Below, one piece after another: positions 50,356 to 58,449 of a DNA stretch of 64,000 bases. The notes below the pieces were generated by a model. That model saw only the letters and a list, made by a program, of their open reading frames with translations, did not search any database and was not told where the DNA came from. Numbering within the stretch: the first letter of the stretch is position 1; every line of letters starts with the position of its first letter. The stretch is taken from positions 21,491 to 85,490 of the forward strand of contig NZ_JAJOMB010000031.1 of NCBI RefSeq assembly GCF_021129305.1, in the 5' to 3' direction. A program made the translations under genes and the position numbers. The stretch is from Kineosporia babensis (GTDB lineage: Bacteria; Actinomycetota; Actinomycetes; Actinomycetales; Kineosporiaceae).

Positions 50356-52077
50356 TCAGCTCGCCGGAGACAGGGTGGCATTTCCGACGTTGGTCGGGTC
50401 CTCCGTGTCCTGGAAGACGAAGTCCATCGTGTCGGAGCTGGGGTTCAGCTCGATCGAGACGATCCCCAGCTCCGAACAGACCCCGTCCGGATCGTCCTCC
50501 GGCCGGATCGGAGCCCGGAGCTCGGCCGTGTCACCACTGGCCTTGGTCACCGTCAGCTGGGACGAGCAGCCCAGGTCGGTGTTCATCACACCGGTCTTCT
50601 TCTTCCCGGCCTTGAGGTCCAGTTCGACCATCCACTGCCAGTCGTCCACCGAGGATGAGCGCTGGGTGACCACGCCCTGCCAGGTTCCGGCCAGCGCGGA
50701 GGGCAGGGTGCCGGCCGGCCGGGCGTCCGTCGTCCGCGGAGCCGATGGAGACGTCTTCGAGGCCTCGGGGGTGTCGGCGGCCTTGCCGTTGTCACTGCCG
50801 TCGTCGACGTCGTTGCCGTTCCCGTCTTCGTTGCCGTCGCCGTCGTCGTTGTCTGCGGTGGCTGCTCCCCCGGCCCCCTTGGTCTGGGTCGGCGAGGCCT
50901 TGGCCGCCTTGGTGGCCGTGGGCTCTTCGGAAGGCGTGGCCGTAGCACTCGGTGGCGTGATCACCGTTGCCTCGTTGCTGCCTGCGCCGTTCACCGAGCC
51001 GGACGCGTTCAGGCCGACCCCGACCCCGATACCGGCGACCAGAAGCGCCGGCACGCCGATCATGGCCGCTTTCCGCCACTTCCGGCTGCGCGGCCGAGGC
51101 ACGGCCACTACCTGGTCGTCGGACGGTTCGGCAACGGCCGCGGCGGTTCCCCGGGCCCAGGTCGGAGCGTCCTCCTTGATCGGAGCCGCCCGGGTCACGT
51201 CGCCCGGGTCCGTCATCGCCTCGGCGAACTCGGCACCCGCCGCGAGCACGGCCGAGGTGTTGGGCGGCTGGGAACCGAAGGACTGGCCCAGCATCAGGCC
51301 CAGGGCTTCCTGGGCGGAGGGCCGGTCAGCGGCGTCCTTGCTGAAGCATCCCCGCAGCACCGGCAGCAGTTCCGGCGGCACCCCGCTGAGATCCGGCTGC
51401 TGGTTGGCGACCTTGTTGATACTGGCCACCGCGTGCTCGGCCTCGAAAGGGGCCCGGCCGGTGGCGGCGAACACCATCAGCGACGCCCACGAGAACAGGT
51501 CGGTGGCCGGGCCGACCCGCTCACCGCTCACCTGCTCCGGGGACATGTACGCCGGGGTGCCGAACAGCTTGCTCGCCTGGGTGGTGAGGTTGGACAGGTT
51601 GCGGGCGACCCCGAAGTCGATCACCCGCGGCCCTTCCGGGCTCATCATCACGTTGGCCGGCTTCAGGTCGCGGTGCACCACCCCCGCCTGGTGGATCGCG
51701 GCGAGCGCGGTGACCGTACCGATGGCCAGCCGCTGCAACCGCGGTCCGGACAACGGCCCCCGCTCGGCCACCTGTTCCTTCAGCGACTGACCCTCGATGA
51801 ACTCGCTGATCACGAAGGGCGCGGGCGCCTGGAGATCGAAGCGGAGGATCTGCGCGGTGCAGAACGGGGCCACCCGGCGGGCGGCGGCAACTTCCTTGGC
51901 CAGCTGTGCCCGTGAGTCCTCGTCCTCGACCCGGAGCATCTTGATCGCGACCCGCTCGCCGGCCGGATCAACCCCGAGGAAGACGACCCCCTGCCCACCG
52001 GAGCCGAGCCGGCCGAGGATCCGGTAGCCGACGACCTCGTCGGGGTCGCTGCTGAACAGGGAAGACGGGGCAGGCAC
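50356..52077 (-). CDS. membrane Ser/Thr protein kinase (PknB type, no PASTA)
   Basis: 573 residues. The kinase domain (about 17-275) has the Gly loop LGSGGQGVVF, Lys in VAIKMLRV, catalytic HRDLKPANV, DFG in VIDFGVAR and the SPEQVSG of the activation segment. A cytoplasmic linker, one membrane span (about 340-362, AAMIGVPALLVAGIGVGVGL), a Thr/Pro- and Asp/Asn-rich stalk and a C-terminal beta domain (LAGTWQGVVTQRSSSVDDWQWMVELDL) outside follow. The outer domain is lipocalin-like in pattern and would bind a ligand; it is not PASTA. It is divergent from the MMPL gene with 348 bases between. Substrates unknown. Confidence 0.92.
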   Translation of the reverse strand: MPAPSSLFSSDPDEVVGYRILGRLGSGGQGVVFLGVDPAGERVAIKMLRVEDEDSRAQLAKEVAAARRVAPFCTAQILRFDLQAPAPFVISEFIEGQSLKEQVAERGPLSGPRLQRLAIGTVTALAAIHQAGVVHRDLKPANVMMSPEGPRVIDFGVARNLSNLTTQASKLFGTPAYMSPEQVSGERVGPATDLFSWASLMVFAATGRAPFEAEHAVASINKVANQQPDLSGVPPELLPVLRGCFSKDAADRPSAQEALGLMLGQSFGSQPPNTSAVLAAGAEFAEAMTDPGDVTRAAPIKEDAPTWARGTAAAVAEPSDDQVVAVPRPRSRKWRKAAMIGVPALLVAGIGVGVGLNASGSVNGAGSNEATVITPPSATATPSEEPTATKAAKASPTQTKGAGGAATADNDDGDGNEDGNGNDVDDGSDNGKAADTPEASKTSPSAPRTTDARPAGTLPSALAGTWQGVVTQRSSSVDDWQWMVELDLKAGKKKTGVMNTDLGCSSQLTVTKASGDTAELRAPIRPEDDPDGVCSELGIVSIELNPSSDTMDFVFQDTEDPTNVGNATLSPAS

Positions 52078-52425
52078 CAGAGCATGGTGCCATCAGTTGC
52101 TGCCTTTCCCGGACTCCGGGGGCAGATTGTAACGATCTGCACGTTCCCGCGCAGAGCTTTTGTCCATATTCGTCGGTTCAGCTCGCCTGCGCTCATCTGC
52201 GGATATCGCTACCACCTGTTTCCGATGCCCCAGCTCCGTCGGCCCTGGACTGCCCCGCAACCACCCGGCGGGGTCATGCTGGTCGGCGGACGGCTCTTGC
52301 GTAAATCCAGCGGTTCTGATCCTGGGATCTGGATAGAGTCGCCGCTGTTGTTATGGGGCTTTTGTCGCGTACCTGACGGGCGCGGCACTGTGCACGCGAT
52401 GCGCGTGCGATGACAGGGGTGGGTA
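52078..52425. other. 348-base divergent intergenic region
   Basis: It separates the kinase (minus) and the MMPL transporter (plus). It contains a short imperfect palindrome, GCAGATTGTAACGATCTGC (52113-52131, 6-bp arms, 7-base centre), a possible operator. No gene-like frame is seen. The region is less GC-rich than the genes around it, as expected for promoters. Confidence 0.5.
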
Positions 52426-54582
52426 GTGACGCGCGTATTCAGAGGGCTGGGGCACCTGGTTTCCAGACGGCCGTGGTGGGTTCTCGGCAGCTGGGTGGTG
52501 TTCGCGATCGTGGTGGTGGCCACCGCGCCGACCGTCACCGCGACCACCGACCAGGCGGATTTCCTTCCCAACACGTACGACTCGATCAAGGGGTACGAGC
52601 TGATCGAGGAGGCGTTCCCGCAACAGCAGCAGGCGGGCGCCACCGTGGTCTTCGACCGCAGCGACGGCTCGGCGCTGACCGAGGCCGACCTGGCCAGGAT
52701 CGCCGAGATCAGCCAGGGCCTGGACCTGGGCGACGCGTTCGGCACGATCGCCGAGCCGGTGCCCTCGCCCAGCGCCGAGGCCGCGATCGTCAACATCGGC
52801 CTGGCCCCGGGGGTGACCGGGCAGGACCCGGAAGATCTGGAGCAGGTGGAGGATCTGCGTGAGCAGGTCGGCAGCGCGGTCGAGGGAAGCGGCCTGAACG
52901 AGGGCGTGACCGGCGCCCTGGCCCAGGCCTACGACCAGACCGAGTCCGGCCAGAACGCCGAGGCCATCGTCTTCGTGGCCACCATCGCGCTGATCGTGGT
53001 GCTGCTGGGGATCATCTTCCGCAGCCTGCTGATCGCCTTCATGCCACTGGTCCTGGTCGGCATCGTCTCGGCCGTGGCCGGCGGCCTGATCTCGTTCGTG
53101 GAAAAGGCTTTCGACCTCAACCACGACCCGTCCACCAGCGTCATCCTGATCGTGGTGCTGTTCGGGATCGGCACCGACTACATCCTGTTCTTCCTGTACC
53201 GCTACCGCGAGGCCCGCCGCGACGGCATCGAGCACCGCGCTGCCGTGGCACGCTCGATCGAGCGCGCCGGTGAGGCCATCGCCTCGGCCGGCGGCGCGGT
53301 GTTCGTCGCCTTCATGACCCTGTTGCTGTCCACCCTGGGCATCTTCCGGTCGATCGGTCCCTCGCTGGCGATCGCGGTGGCCGTCACCGCGATCGCGGCG
53401 CTGACCCTGGTACCCGCCTCGGTGACGGTGCTGAACCGGGCCCTGTTCTTCCCGTCCCGGAAGTGGCAGGACCCCCCACGCGGCACCCGTTTCGCTGCTG
53501 TCGGAGCCTCGCTGGGCCGGCACCCGGTGCGGTACGCAGCCGGATCAGGCGCCTTCCTGATCGTGCTGTCGGTGTTCGCCCTGCAGTTCCAGCCCAGCTT
53601 CGACCTGGGCGAGAGCAGCTCAGCCGCCGACGTGGAGTCGGCCGTGGCCACCGCGACGATGGAGGAGAAGGGCTTCAGCGCCGGGGCGACCGATCCCACA
53701 CCGATCGTGCTGCATTCCAGTGACGGACAACCCCTGACTGAAGACGTTGTACAGGCTTTCGCAAGCAAGGTCGCCGAAGTCGAGGGTGTGGGTCAGGTGA
53801 CCCCGCCGGTGATCTCTCCGGACAACGCGAGCACCGCGATGATCATGACGATCCTTGCCGACGACTCCGCCTCGGACGCAGCACTTTCCACGGTCAAGGA
53901 CGAGCTGCGCCCCGCCGTGGACGAAGCCGCCCCCGAGGGAACGATTGCCTACGTGGCCGGTACCGCGGGCGTGTTCGTGGACTTCCAGGCCGCGATGAAC
54001 CGGGACTACTCGGTGGTCTTCCCGGTCGCCGCCGCGATCATCTTCCTGATCCTGGCGGTCCTGCTGCGCAGCCTGGTTGCGCCCTGGTACCTGATGCTCT
54101 CGGTCGGGCTGGGTTTCGCCGCCACGCTGGGCGCCACCGTGCTGCTGTTCCAGCAGATCCAGGGCGAAGAGGGCCTGATCTTCCTGCTGCCGATCTACAT
54201 CTACCTGTTCGTGGTGGCGCTGGGCACCGACTACAACATCCTGATGGTGGCGCGCCTGCGGGAAGAGGCCCGGGAGGGCCTGAGCCCGCGGGACGCGGCG
54301 GCGAAGGCGGTCGAGCACGCCGGGCCGACCATCGCCGCCGCCGGGGTGATCCTGGCCGGTACCTTCGCCTCGCTGATGCTGGCCGGCAACTCGCTGCTGA
54401 CCACCATGGGCTTCGCGGTCTCGTTCGGCATCGTGATCGCCGCGTTCGTGATGTCGATGTTCTTCACCCCGGCGCTGACCGCGCTGTTCGGGCACGCCGC
54501 CTGGTGGCCCGGCCACGGGGACACCGCTCCCCCGGGCGATCCCGCTCCCCCGGTGCAGCAGGACACCGTGCACGCGCCGTAA
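52426..54582 (+). CDS. MMPL/RND-family transporter
   Basis: 718 residues with the two-fold MMPL layout: span 1, a large outside loop, spans 2-6, a second outside loop and spans 8-12. The proton-relay motifs are GIGTDYILFFLYRYREARRDG (first half) and LGTDYNILMVARLREEAREG (second half), both with the GTDY and charged partners. It exports lipids, antibiotics or wall precursors using the proton gradient. GTG 52426 with AGGGGTGGG upstream is used. A strong terminator follows directly. Substrate unknown; no lipid synthesis genes are adjacent. Confidence 0.93.
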   Translation: MTRVFRGLGHLVSRRPWWVLGSWVVFAIVVVATAPTVTATTDQADFLPNTYDSIKGYELIEEAFPQQQQAGATVVFDRSDGSALTEADLARIAEISQGLDLGDAFGTIAEPVPSPSAEAAIVNIGLAPGVTGQDPEDLEQVEDLREQVGSAVEGSGLNEGVTGALAQAYDQTESGQNAEAIVFVATIALIVVLLGIIFRSLLIAFMPLVLVGIVSAVAGGLISFVEKAFDLNHDPSTSVILIVVLFGIGTDYILFFLYRYREARRDGIEHRAAVARSIERAGEAIASAGGAVFVAFMTLLLSTLGIFRSIGPSLAIAVAVTAIAALTLVPASVTVLNRALFFPSRKWQDPPRGTRFAAVGASLGRHPVRYAAGSGAFLIVLSVFALQFQPSFDLGESSSAADVESAVATATMEEKGFSAGATDPTPIVLHSSDGQPLTEDVVQAFASKVAEVEGVGQVTPPVISPDNASTAMIMTILADDSASDAALSTVKDELRPAVDEAAPEGTIAYVAGTAGVFVDFQAAMNRDYSVVFPVAAAIIFLILAVLLRSLVAPWYLMLSVGLGFAATLGATVLLFQQIQGEEGLIFLLPIYIYLFVVALGTDYNILMVARLREEAREGLSPRDAAAKAVEHAGPTIAAAGVILAGTFASLMLAGNSLLTTMGFAVSFGIVIAAFVMSMFFTPALTALFGHAAWWPGHGDTAPPGDPAPPVQQDTVHAP

Positions 54583-54584
54583 CT

Positions 54585-54633
54585 GTTCCGGCTGAGCGAG
54601 TTTCATCCCCAGTGAGACCCGCTCAGCCGGAAC
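54585..54633. terminator. perfect 14-bp bidirectional terminator
   Basis: GTTCCGGCTGAGCG (54585-54598) and its exact complement (54620-54633) with a 21-base loop, between the convergent MMPL stop (54582) and the holin-like gene stop (54638). Confidence 0.85.
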
Positions 54634-54637
54634 TCGC

Positions 54638-54976
54638 TCAAGCCTTCTCGACCGAAGGCTGAACCACCGCAGCCGCCTGCGCAGGCACCGACGGCACGAC
54701 CGGCGCCGGTTCGGCCACCGGCGGCACGACCGCGGCCGGTGGTACCGGCGCCAGCCGCTCGGCCCCCAGCGACGGCCCCGGCCCGTCGATCCCGTTGCTG
54801 CTGATCGACGTCAGCACGGACAACAGCGTGGCCAGGCCGACGATCCCGCCGACCAGTTCCCAGTTGAGATCCTCCAGGGCCGCCGTGGTGCCGATCGCGG
54901 CCACGGCGCTCTGCGCCGCCGTCTTGATCGCCCGCTCAGCGGTCGCGACCACGAACTGCTTGCTGAACAAGAACAC
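54638..54976 (-). CDS. holin-like protein (r1t type) with Pro/Ala-rich tail
   Basis: 112 residues. The N-terminal part VFLFSKQFVVATAERAIKTAAQSAVAAIG, then ALEDLNWELVGGIVGLATLLSVLTSISSNG, follows the layout of phage r1t holins: an amphipathic start, a first hydrophobic segment, the conserved Asp-Trp and a second span. The last 45 residues are Pro/Ala/Val (APVPPAAVVPPVAEPAPVVP) and not typical of phage holins. GTG 54976 with AAGG upstream is chosen; the frame to 55216 is unsupported. No endolysin or phage gene is nearby, so it may be domesticated for enzyme or vesicle release. Confidence 0.72.
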   Translation of the reverse strand: MFLFSKQFVVATAERAIKTAAQSAVAAIGTTAALEDLNWELVGGIVGLATLLSVLTSISSNGIDGPGPSLGAERLAPVPPAAVVPPVAEPAPVVPSVPAQAAAVVQPSVEKA

Positions 54977-55194
54977 GTCCCACCTTGCCCTTCCGGGCCC
55001 CGTAGCCCGTTTGGACCTGCGTTCATGACTGCAGATCAGGAGCCTGAACGAGGCCGGATCCGGGCACCCGGAACGCCAGTTACCCCGTTCTGCCCAAAGA
55101 GGCAGGGGACGAATATCCCCACAACGGCCAACTCGTCCCTCTACGGCTCCTGCCTGATCTACGGGAGCTGCCCGACTGAACCGCCCAAACGCGA

Positions 55195-55230
55195 GCCGGC
55201 GGGCGTCCTCAATCAAGGACGTCCGCCGGC
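55195..55230 (-). terminator. 15-bp hairpin terminator of the OFA transporter unit
   Basis: Arms 55195-55209 (GCCGGCGGGCGTCCT) and 55216-55230 (AGGACGTCCGCCGGC) with one mismatched position and a 6-base loop, 16 bases after the stop of the small-subunit gene on the minus strand. Confidence 0.75.
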
Positions 55231-55246
55231 GGCTACTGCGGTCGGC

Positions 55247-55381
55247 TCACCCGAACAGGGCGGTCACCTTCTGCAGGGTCTCGGAGATGCCGTAGGCCAG
55301 GGCCACCCCGACGATGACCCACAGGGCCACGGCCGCGATCGCCGCACTCTGGGTGCCCGCGGGCTTCACTTCTTCGCTCAT
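55247..55381 (-). CDS. MFS transporter small subunit (44-residue membrane peptide)
   Basis: A 44-residue peptide, MSEEVKPAGTQSAAIAAV followed by ALWVIVGVALAYGISETLQ and KVTALFG. One membrane span with a short charged N-terminus and amphipathic C-terminus. Peptides of this kind are found directly after OFA-family transporters and are thought to be small partner subunits. Here it follows the OFA gene by 30 bases and precedes the terminator, so it is cotranscribed. Start ATG 55381 has GAGGCAGAG upstream. Too short for usual gene calling, but the position and pattern are convincing. Confidence 0.8.
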   Translation of the reverse strand: MSEEVKPAGTQSAAIAAVALWVIVGVALAYGISETLQKVTALFG

Positions 55382-55411
55382 CGCTCTGCCTCGCTTTCTG
55401 TGAAGTTCAGG

Positions 55412-56782
55412 TCAGGACTCGGTCTTGACCTCGGCCTCGGCCGAGGCCGCCGGCTTGGCGGCCGGTGCGCCGATCGAGCGGACCAGGGCGTTGGCGATGA
55501 AACCGACCACCATGATCCCGACCATGATCGTGAAGGAGAGCGTGTACAGGTCCGCGCCCTCCTTGCCGTCGGCGATCTGGGCGTCCGCCACCGCGTTGAC
55601 CACCAGCGGGCCGGCGATCCCGGCCGCGGACCAGGCGGTCAGCAGACGGCCGTGGATGGCACCGACCTGGAAGCCGCCGAAGAGGTCCTTCAGGTAGGCC
55701 GGGATGGTCGCGAAGCCACCGCCGTAGAAGCTCAGGATCACGCAGGCGGTGACCACGAACAGGCCCACGCTGCTGGTCCCGGCCAGCGACAGCACCAGGT
55801 ACAGGGCCGCGCCCACGCCCAGGTAGATGGCGTAGATCGGCTTACGGCCGATGGTGTCGGAGGTGGTCGACCAGACGAACCGGCCGGCCATGTTGCACAG
55901 CGACAGCAGCCCCACGAAGCCCGCGGCCTCGGTGGCGTCCACGTCGGCGAAGAAGTCCTGGATCATCGGCGCGGCCTGCTCGAGGATGCCGATGCCCGCG
56001 GTGACGTTGCAGAACAGGATCGTCCAGAGCAGCCAGAACTGCGGGGTGCGGATCGCCTGGTTGGCACTCATGTCGGCCGGGCCACCCACGCCCAGCCCCG
56101 GACGGCGGGCCGCGGCGACCACGGCCGAGGCCGAGGTGTAGCCCTTCGGCGCCCAGTCGGCGGCCGGAACCCGGATCACCCAGGCGCCGAGCGCCATCAT
56201 CACCGCGTAGATCGCGGCCAGGGTCAGCATGGTCGGCGCGATCGCGTCTTCCGGAGCGTCCGCGTAACGGCCGAGCAGTTCGCTGGTCAGCGGGGAGGCG
56301 ACCAGCGCGCCACCACCGAAGCCCATGATGGCCAGGCCGGTGGCCAGACCCGGACGGTCCGGGAACCACTTGATCAGCGTGGAGACCGGGGAGATGTAGC
56401 CGATACCGAGGCCGATACCGCCGATCACGCCGTAGCCCAGGTAGACCAGCCACAGCTGGTTGGTGGTGACCCCGAGCGAGGCGACCAGGAAGCCGCTGAC
56501 CCAGCACAGGGCCGAGACGACCATGGCCTTACGCGGGCCGTTGCGCTCGACCCAGGTGCCGCCGAACGCGGCGGACAGGCCCAGCATCACGATGGCGATC
56601 GAGAAGACGACGCCGATCGCGGTCAGGCTGGAGTCGAAGTGAGTGACCAGCGGGCCCTTGAACACGCTGAACGCGTAGACCTCGCCGATCGAAAGGTGGA
56701 CAGCCAGGGCGGCCGGCGGCACGAGCCACCGGTTGTACCCGGGCGGGGCGACAGTGCGCTCGCGGTCAAGGATGGACGGCAT
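55412..56782 (-). CDS. OFA-family MFS transporter (oxalate/formate antiporter type)
   Basis: 456 residues with twelve spans. The N-terminal RWLVPPAALAVHLSIGEVYAFSVFKGPL is the signature of the OFA family. The loop motifs are ERNGPRKAMV and STTSDTIGRKPIYAIYLG, and helix residues include GYGVIGGIGLGIGYISPVSTLIKWFPDRPGLATG. It exchanges or takes up a carboxylate such as oxalate, formate or a related anion; the substrate is not fixed by sequence. The small subunit gene follows. The TetR regulator on the other strand (57078) may control it. Confidence 0.9.
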   Translation of the reverse strand: MPSILDRERTVAPPGYNRWLVPPAALAVHLSIGEVYAFSVFKGPLVTHFDSSLTAIGVVFSIAIVMLGLSAAFGGTWVERNGPRKAMVVSALCWVSGFLVASLGVTTNQLWLVYLGYGVIGGIGLGIGYISPVSTLIKWFPDRPGLATGLAIMGFGGGALVASPLTSELLGRYADAPEDAIAPTMLTLAAIYAVMMALGAWVIRVPAADWAPKGYTSASAVVAAARRPGLGVGGPADMSANQAIRTPQFWLLWTILFCNVTAGIGILEQAAPMIQDFFADVDATEAAGFVGLLSLCNMAGRFVWSTTSDTIGRKPIYAIYLGVGAALYLVLSLAGTSSVGLFVVTACVILSFYGGGFATIPAYLKDLFGGFQVGAIHGRLLTAWSAAGIAGPLVVNAVADAQIADGKEGADLYTLSFTIMVGIMVVGFIANALVRSIGAPAAKPAASAEAEVKTES

Positions 56783-56927
56783 GTTTCGTTCCCTAAAAGC
56801 TCTCCGTTGGGCGTTTCCGGGGGACAGGCTGGCACAGGTAGGGCACGAAGACCCTGTTGAAGCACGTTAAATCAGAGCACGATTCGGCTTCTTCGGGCGA
56901 CCCCTGGCTCTTGATTTTGTTGCCCTT

Positions 56928-56970
56928 CCGCAGATGCGGGCCCATTTTCTAAGACAGCCCGCATCTGCGG
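56928..56970. repeat. perfect 14-bp inverted repeat (terminator or operator)
   Basis: CCGCAGATGCGGGC (56928-56941) and its exact complement (56957-56970), 15-base loop. As RNA it is a strong hairpin, eight bases after the stop of the SDR remnant on the minus strand. As DNA it contains two CCGCA-NN-TGCGG palindromes with centres 31 bp apart, which could be TetR sites. Confidence 0.7.
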
Positions 56971-56977
56971 AGCTCGG

Positions 56978-57040
56978 CTAGCGCAGGGTCGCGCCCGCAC
57001 CGACGGGCACGGTGGGACCGGTGACGTAGCGGTTTCGTCG
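56978..57040 (-). pseudogene. C-terminal remnant of a short-chain dehydrogenase
   Basis: On the minus strand, the last 20 codons before TAG (56978-56980) read RRNRYVTGPTVPVGAGATLR. YVTG-x-x-x-PV is the typical end of SDR enzymes (usually followed by DGG). No upstream part of the gene exists, because the TetR gene begins at 57078 in the other direction. The remnant still has its hairpin terminator. This is a short match and could be chance. Confidence 0.4.
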
Positions 57041-57077
57041 CTGCAAGACTCCGGAGGTGGGGACTTATGCTGAGCCC

Positions 57078-57665
57078 GTGGCCGCGCCCCCGCACGACGA
57101 TCCCCGCTGGGTGCGCACGCGCACAGCGCTGCTGAAGGCCCTGCTCGAGCTGGACGACGAGGCCCTGGCCCAGGTGTCGGTCGGCTCGCTGACCAAGGCT
57201 GCGGCCGTGCACCGCACCTCGTTCTACAACCACTTCACCTCGCTGCCCGAGGCCGCCACCGCTGCGCTGGGCAACGGCATGCGCGAGATCATGAGCGACG
57301 ACGAGGCCTCCCGGAAGGCCGGCGACGCACCTGAGCAGGTCGCCCTGCGAACCATCGACCGCACGCTGGAGTGGCTCAGCGGCCACCGCGGCCTGTACCT
57401 GCTGGCCTCCGACTGGCGCTCCCCCACCGGCCTGCGCGGCATCGCCGACGTGATCTCGCAGCAGTTGCGCGACTACCGGGCGCACTTCGGCGCCGAGCAG
57501 GCCCAGAAACCAGAGGACGCGGTGGGCGCCGAGGAGATCTACGTCGCCTCGGCGGTCGAGGGCTTCTACGCGGCCATGCTGCACGGTGGGCCGGAGGTCA
57601 ACCGTTCCAAGGCTGCGCGCCACCTGTACGAACTGTTGCCCGAGTGGATGCGCTCGCCCCGCTGA
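57078..57665 (+). CDS. TetR-family transcriptional regulator
   Basis: 195 residues from GTG 57078. The HTH (about 12-55) includes TRTALLKALLELDDEALAQVSVGSLTKAAAVHRTSFYNHFTSLPEA. The C-terminal ligand domain is helical (RTIDRTLEWLSGHRGLYLLASD). It is divergent from the OFA transporter and may repress it. GTG 57057 also lies in frame but overlaps the GGAGG ribosome site at 57052, so the later GTG is favoured. Followed after 20 bases by the Imm1-like gene. Effector unknown. Confidence 0.85.
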   Translation: MAAPPHDDPRWVRTRTALLKALLELDDEALAQVSVGSLTKAAAVHRTSFYNHFTSLPEAATAALGNGMREIMSDDEASRKAGDAPEQVALRTIDRTLEWLSGHRGLYLLASDWRSPTGLRGIADVISQQLRDYRAHFGAEQAQKPEDAVGAEEIYVASAVEGFYAAMLHGGPEVNRSKAARHLYELLPEWMRSPR

Positions 57666-57685
57666 TCCTGCTGTACCGTCCGGCC

Positions 57686-58018
57686 ATGTCCCCCGAACTG
57701 GATGAGATCGCCCAGGCCGTCGATGCCCTGGACGGCGTCTCGAACACGCTCGCCTCCCGGCGGATCGGAAGCTGGGACCTCATGATCGGCGGCGGCGACG
57801 GCCACTACATCCTGACCGCCACCAGTCCCGGCCGCGTCGTCAACGCCGTCACCGTCAGCGAATCCGATGACGACGACACCGACGAGACCGTCGATCTGAC
57901 CGTGGGCGAACAAGCCATCGACTACCCGGCGCGGTACGTGCTGACCCGCCAGGAAATTGCCGTTGCCCTGGATGACCTGGCCACCGGTCACCTGCCCGCA
58001 GAGCGCTGGGAGCTGTGA
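57686..58018 (+). CDS. Imm1-like immunity family protein
   Basis: 110 acidic residues. The pattern DLMIGGGDGHYILTATSPG, then VDLTVGEQAIDYPARYVLTRQEIAVALDDLATGHLPAERWEL, follows the Imm1 family, including the closing TGxxPxxxxW. Imm1 proteins neutralise polymorphic toxins delivered by neighbours. No toxin gene is next to it, so it would be an orphan immunity gene. Start ATG 57686; the frame from 57371 is shadow of the TetR gene. Family match is moderate. Confidence 0.65.
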   Translation: MSPELDEIAQAVDALDGVSNTLASRRIGSWDLMIGGGDGHYILTATSPGRVVNAVTVSESDDDDTDETVDLTVGEQAIDYPARYVLTRQEIAVALDDLATGHLPAERWEL

Positions 58019-58149
58019 CCCCACGGCCGTGAGCCAACGCCGGCACTCCGGGCCCAGAAGTTCACGTCGGCGCAACATCACCCGAATTCCTTGCCAACGG
58101 GACACCCCGATGATCTGCTACCAGGTGAGCAGCTGATCTCGGAGGTGTC

Positions 58150-58425
58150 ATGCCCCTGTACGAATTCCGTTGCAACGCCTGCGGTTCGTTCGACCGCTCC
58201 TTCCCGATGAGTACCGTGCCGGATTCGCTGGCCTGTCCACGCTGCGCTTTGACCGCCGCCCGTCGTCCCGGCGGCTCTCCCGGACCCGGCTCCTCCCCCA
58301 TCACTCGCGCTGTTGAGGCCACCCAGCGCACCGCCCACGAGCCCGGCGTCGTGCGACAGCCCCCTTCCCGAGCCGACCACCGCATCAGCCGCGATCCCCG
58401 TCACAGCCGGCTGCCCCGTCCCTGA
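58150..58425 (+). CDS. fmdB: FmdB-family zinc-ribbon protein
   Basis: 91 residues. The N-terminal MPLYEFRCNACGSFDRSFPMSTVPDSLACPRCA has the CxxC...CxxC ribbon of FmdB regulatory proteins. The C-terminal half is Pro/Arg-rich and disordered. In the classic arrangement FmdB lies beside formamidase, as here (24 bases upstream). It probably assists or regulates formamidase expression or assembly. GGAGGT at 58140-58145 precedes the ATG. Confidence 0.87.
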   Translation: MPLYEFRCNACGSFDRSFPMSTVPDSLACPRCALTAARRPGGSPGPGSSPITRAVEATQRTAHEPGVVRQPPSRADHRISRDPRHSRLPRP

Positions 58426-58449
58426 TTCGTGTTCTGAAGGAGGATCTAC

